Assembly (NCBI GenBank): GCA_003457065.1
Contig: DMJQ01000074.1
Span: forward strand, 2,945-10,888
Direction: 5' to 3'
Source: Clostridiales bacterium
Lineage (GTDB): Bacteria; Bacillota; Clostridia; Tissierellales; Sedimentibacteraceae
Length of the DNA stretch: 7,944 bases
Positions 5,937-7,944 of the stretch are shown here, piece by piece. A program made the translations under genes and the position numbers. The notes beneath the pieces were generated by a model. The model had not been told where the DNA came from and searched no databases. It saw nothing but the letters and a program-made list of their open reading frames with translations. How positions within the stretch are numbered: the first letter of the stretch is position 1; each line of letters begins with the position of its first letter.

Positions 5937-5983
5937 AACAGCGGAAAAAGAAAGGCAAGGGAAGCCTTTCTTTTTTCGCTGTT
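5937..5983. terminator. Two-way terminator between convergent genes
   Basis: The 20-base arms 5937-5956 and 5964-5983 pair over their whole length with one G-T pair, around the 7-nt loop AAGGGAA. The core is AAAGAAAGGC against GCCTTTCTTTTTT, so a shorter stem leaves a U tract on + transcripts, and the A run gives the same on - transcripts. It lies between a + strand gene and a - strand gene, as expected for a shared terminator. Confidence 0.85.
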
Positions 5984-6174
5984 CTATTTATACGAGGCAG
6001 TGCCTGAAAATAGCTCCGCTTCTATGGCAAAATAGACTTTATATCCTAAGCAAACCTGGAAAAGGATATAAGCATAAGCTTATAAATCTATTTAAGTGCT
6101 TCTCATATAGTTATAAAACTTATCTTTAAATTTAATGCTTATATGAGTTTGACAGGCGGCTCTCATGAATAAAG
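5984..6174. other. Non-coding gap downstream of the anti-sigma gene, with two weak inverted repeats
   Basis: No frame of interest is present. TATATCCT (6040-6047) pairs with AGGATATA (6063-6070), and CTCATATA (6102-6109) pairs with TATATGAG (6140-6147). Neither has a T run on either strand, so I do not call them terminators. Transcripts of the - strand operon must cross this region before reaching the hairpin at 5937-5983. Confidence 0.4.
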
Positions 6175-7116
6175 CTATTGAATGGTTTCAGCCATTTTTA
6201 CTAATTCATCAGTGCTTATGCCGGAATCCACCGATGCAAAGAAATACATTACGCCGTTAATTTCTACATCTACGAATTTTTGCCCTTTGACAGCAGTATG
6301 GCCGTTTATTTCTATTTCTTCAATATCGCCTAAATCAGCGGAGAAAGCAGTGCTTTCATTCATATGGCGTAATTGGAGATACAAATCTTTGGTATGGTCT
6401 CCGTTGGTGAAATAAGCATAAGCATAATCACTGTCTTTTACAGGAGTCCCGCTTTCGTCATTAAAAAGCATCATTTGATAAAAGCGATACCCTTCAGGCA
6501 TATAGGAAGGGAGGGAAAAATCAAAATTAAGATATTCTCTGGCTTTTTCAGGGTCTGAAAATGAGGTCATATTCATTTCCCTTTGGGCAGCCTTTTCCTC
6601 TGCTGTAAGAGCTTCGATTTCTTCTATGGTGTTGCCGTTTTCATCGGTATATATCTTTACCGAAAGGGTAAGCTCCTGGCCTTTATTGTCATATATTCTT
6701 GTGTTTTCCTTCAAGGCCTCAAGAACATTGCCTTCATCATCGTACAATTTCCCTTCAAGGCTTTCAGGAATCGTATAATCTCTGTCTTCCGGTTTTTCAG
6801 TGCTGTTTATTTCCGATACAGAGTAATGAGCGTATTTGCCTACAAAGATTTCTTTAATTGTGGTATACAGCTCTTCTCCGTAAGAGGTCATAGAAAAGCC
6901 GAAAAACAACAGGGCCATTGCCCCTAAAGCCACCGCAGGTTTAAAAAGCTTTTTTCTAAACTTTAATTTATTCATAAAATACTGATCTCCTTCCGCTTCT
7001 TCATGAGCATTATTGATTTTTAATATAAGCCGATGCAATAGTTCTTCTTTGGAATTGCTTTCGGAGCTGAAATCTGTCCGCAGCAATTGTTCAATATCTA
7101 TATTTTTTTTATCCAT
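6175..7116 (-). CDS. Membrane-anchored anti-sigma factor, DUF4367-type
   Basis: The 313-residue product has the layout of a single-pass anti-sigma factor. A short cytoplasmic N-terminus (1-58, MDKKNIDIEQLLR onward) should hold the sigma factor, one membrane helix spans about 60-79 (AVALGAMALLFFGF), and the rest lies outside the membrane. The outer part ends in a DUF4367-like domain (about 198-313), with LPSYMPEGYRFYQ, the paired aromatic strand YAYAYF, INGHTAVKG and the closing STDELVKMAETI. There is no cysteine, hence no zinc anti-sigma (ZAS) motif. The 80-197 stretch is acidic and repetitive in D/E/G/N. The start ATG 7116 has AGGGGG 9 nt upstream and overlaps the end of the sigma gene's restored frame by 8 bp, which points to translational coupling. 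The signal it senses is unknown. Confidence 0.82.
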   Translation of the reverse strand: MDKKNIDIEQLLRTDFSSESNSKEELLHRLILKINNAHEEAEGDQYFMNKLKFRKKLFKPAVALGAMALLFFGFSMTSYGEELYTTIKEIFVGKYAHYSVSEINSTEKPEDRDYTIPESLEGKLYDDEGNVLEALKENTRIYDNKGQELTLSVKIYTDENGNTIEEIEALTAEEKAAQREMNMTSFSDPEKAREYLNFDFSLPSYMPEGYRFYQMMLFNDESGTPVKDSDYAYAYFTNGDHTKDLYLQLRHMNESTAFSADLGDIEEIEINGHTAVKGQKFVDVEINGVMYFFASVDSGISTDELVKMAETIQ

Positions 7117-7692
7117 TGCTACTGTCCCCCTTTTCCAATTCCTTTCTAAGTTTTTTCATGCTTCTGAATAGAATGACCCCTATATTGGAGGCTGACATGC
7201 CGGATATTTTGGCAATATCGGTATTTTTAAGATCCAATGAAAATTTTAGGCTGATGATTTCATGATTTCCCTTTCTTTTCTGCTTAATTTTGAAAGGGCC
7301 TTTATAAGCTTTGCGTTGCTTTCTTTCACGACGAGGATTTCCTCCGGCTCTTTGCCCAAAGATATAAAATTAGCTAAATATTCAAGAGAAACAAAGGTAC
7401 GCCTTTGCTTTTTTCGGTAATAATCATTTACGGTATTTTTAGCGATGCCCATGAGCCATGCTTCCAAATTTCCCCGGTCGGGGCGATAGGAGGGGTATTT
7501 TTCTATTAATTTTTCAAATACCTGGCTTACAAGGTCGCCTGTATCCCAATGATTATTGATTCTCAAGCTTATATAATTATATATCTGCTTATAGTGGGCC
7601 TCATATAATTGTTTAAATCTGCCGGCGTCAATGGCAATCTTTTCATTTTTACTCTCGGTTTTTTTGCCGGACATAGATATGGAAGATTCCAT
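7109..7692 (-). pseudogene. ECF-like sigma-70 family factor, frameshifted in region 4 by an 8-bp duplication
   Basis: ATG 7692 follows a perfect AAAGGAGG (7705-7698). The frame in place ends at TAA 7248-7246 after 148 residues. Residues 26-97 are sigma region 2: FKQLYEAHYKQIYNY, DLVSQVFEKLIEKYPSY, then RGNLEAWLMGIAKNTVNDYY and RKKQR. Region 4 begins at about 127 and reads LSRKEREIM before ending KSSA. One frame over, 7253-7109 continues without a stop as ISLKFSLDLKNTDIAKISG, MSASNIGVILFRSMKKLRKE, the missing helix-turn-helix that binds the -35 element. The cause is the tandem repeat at 7254-7269. Removing one copy restores an uninterrupted factor of 191 residues whose TAA (7111-7109) overlaps the anti-sigma ATG. 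As written, the product should bind core RNA polymerase weakly and fail at the promoter. Confidence 0.82.
7254..7269. repeat. Perfect 8-bp tandem duplication inside the sigma gene
   Basis: ATGATTTC occurs twice without a gap (7254-7261 and 7262-7269). On the coding strand the unit is GAAATCAT. One copy gives codons for REIISL, the standard sigma region 4.2 entry. Two copies shift the frame by +2 and bring in TAA seven codons later. Eight bases is not a multiple of three, so each gain or loss of a unit changes the frame. Confidence 0.93.
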
Positions 7693-7705
7693 AGATGCCT
7701 CCTTT

Positions 7706-7944
7706 CACAGGTGAATTCAATTATTGCGCAATATTTTTTATTCACATATATTAATACGTAAATTCATGAATTCCATTACAGCCTTTATGATAAGTTGCAG
7801 GAAAATGTATAAAACTGAAAAGCAAAAAGACTATTTTCAAATTCCATGGATATGAATATCATAAAAGAGATGCCGGGAAAATGAAAGCAAGATATTTCTA
7901 TAGCCTATAGTAAATTTCAAATAAAACAGTAATAAAAATCGTAT
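7706..7944 (-). promoter_or_regulatory. Upstream region of the sigma operon with two 12-bp palindromes
   Basis: No gene is visible between the sigma ribosome binding site and the window end. Two perfect palindromes, TATTGCGCAATA (7722-7733) and AATTCATGAATT (7761-7772), stand 30 and 69 bp upstream of the sigma start and could be operators. On the - strand there are several A/T-rich -10-like hexamers. I find no -35/-10 pair good enough to name, and no clear ECF-type autoregulatory promoter. The outer 170 bp show nothing else. Confidence 0.35.

Noticed and set aside
6148..6176. TTGACA at 6148-6153 as a + strand promoter
   Set aside because: No -10 element at 16-18 bp and it would only transcribe antisense to the anti-sigma gene.
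6182..6927. + strand frames within the anti-sigma gene
   Set aside because: Shadows of the - strand gene, which is supported by domain layout and overlap with the sigma gene.

Overview
The window is low-GC DNA that looks like a Clostridia-type Bacillota chromosome, possibly Lachnospiraceae or a relative. I infer this from the AT-rich intergenic regions, strong AGGAGG-type ribosome binding sites, hairpin terminators with T tracts, and gene content such as DUF6809-like and small XRE regulators. The taxonomic call is an inference.

Left part (1-4120, all + strand). The window opens in the last 84 codons of a cation-transporting P-type ATPase, closed by a strong hairpin terminator. A gene-poor stretch of about 500 bp follows. 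It holds a large inverted repeat of unknown nature, a near-consensus promoter and a leader of about 220 nt. The leader precedes a secreted 729-residue CpdB/UshA-type nucleotide phosphatase with a Pro/Ala spacer and a C-terminal LysM wall-binding domain. After its terminator comes a single-gene unit for a classical short-chain dehydrogenase/reductase, again with its own terminator.

Middle part (4065-5750). This is a decaying accessory zone. Three fragments of XRE-type helix-turn-helix regulators can be read. Two of them (N-terminal half on +, C-terminal half on -) fit end to end as one gene, as if a segment of about 275 bp had been inverted. The third carries three frame changes. Between them lie a DUF6809-like small gene that has lost a usable start codon and a 200 bp segment open on both strands. 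The zone ends in an apparently intact 143-residue gene of unknown function with a perfect ribosome binding site. Its presumed XRE partner is the third, broken regulator.

Right part (5840-7944). A 15-bp inverted repeat and a two-way terminator separate the unknown gene from a convergent (-) operon of an ECF-like sigma factor and its membrane-anchored DUF4367-type anti-sigma factor. The two genes overlap by 8 bp. The sigma gene is frameshifted by a perfect tandem duplication of 8 bp at the start of region 4.2. The reading frame as it stands loses the -35-binding helix-turn-helix, while the rest of region 4.2 remains intact in the other frame. This is the most notable observation in the window. 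I see no tRNA, rRNA, CRISPR array or intact insertion sequence.
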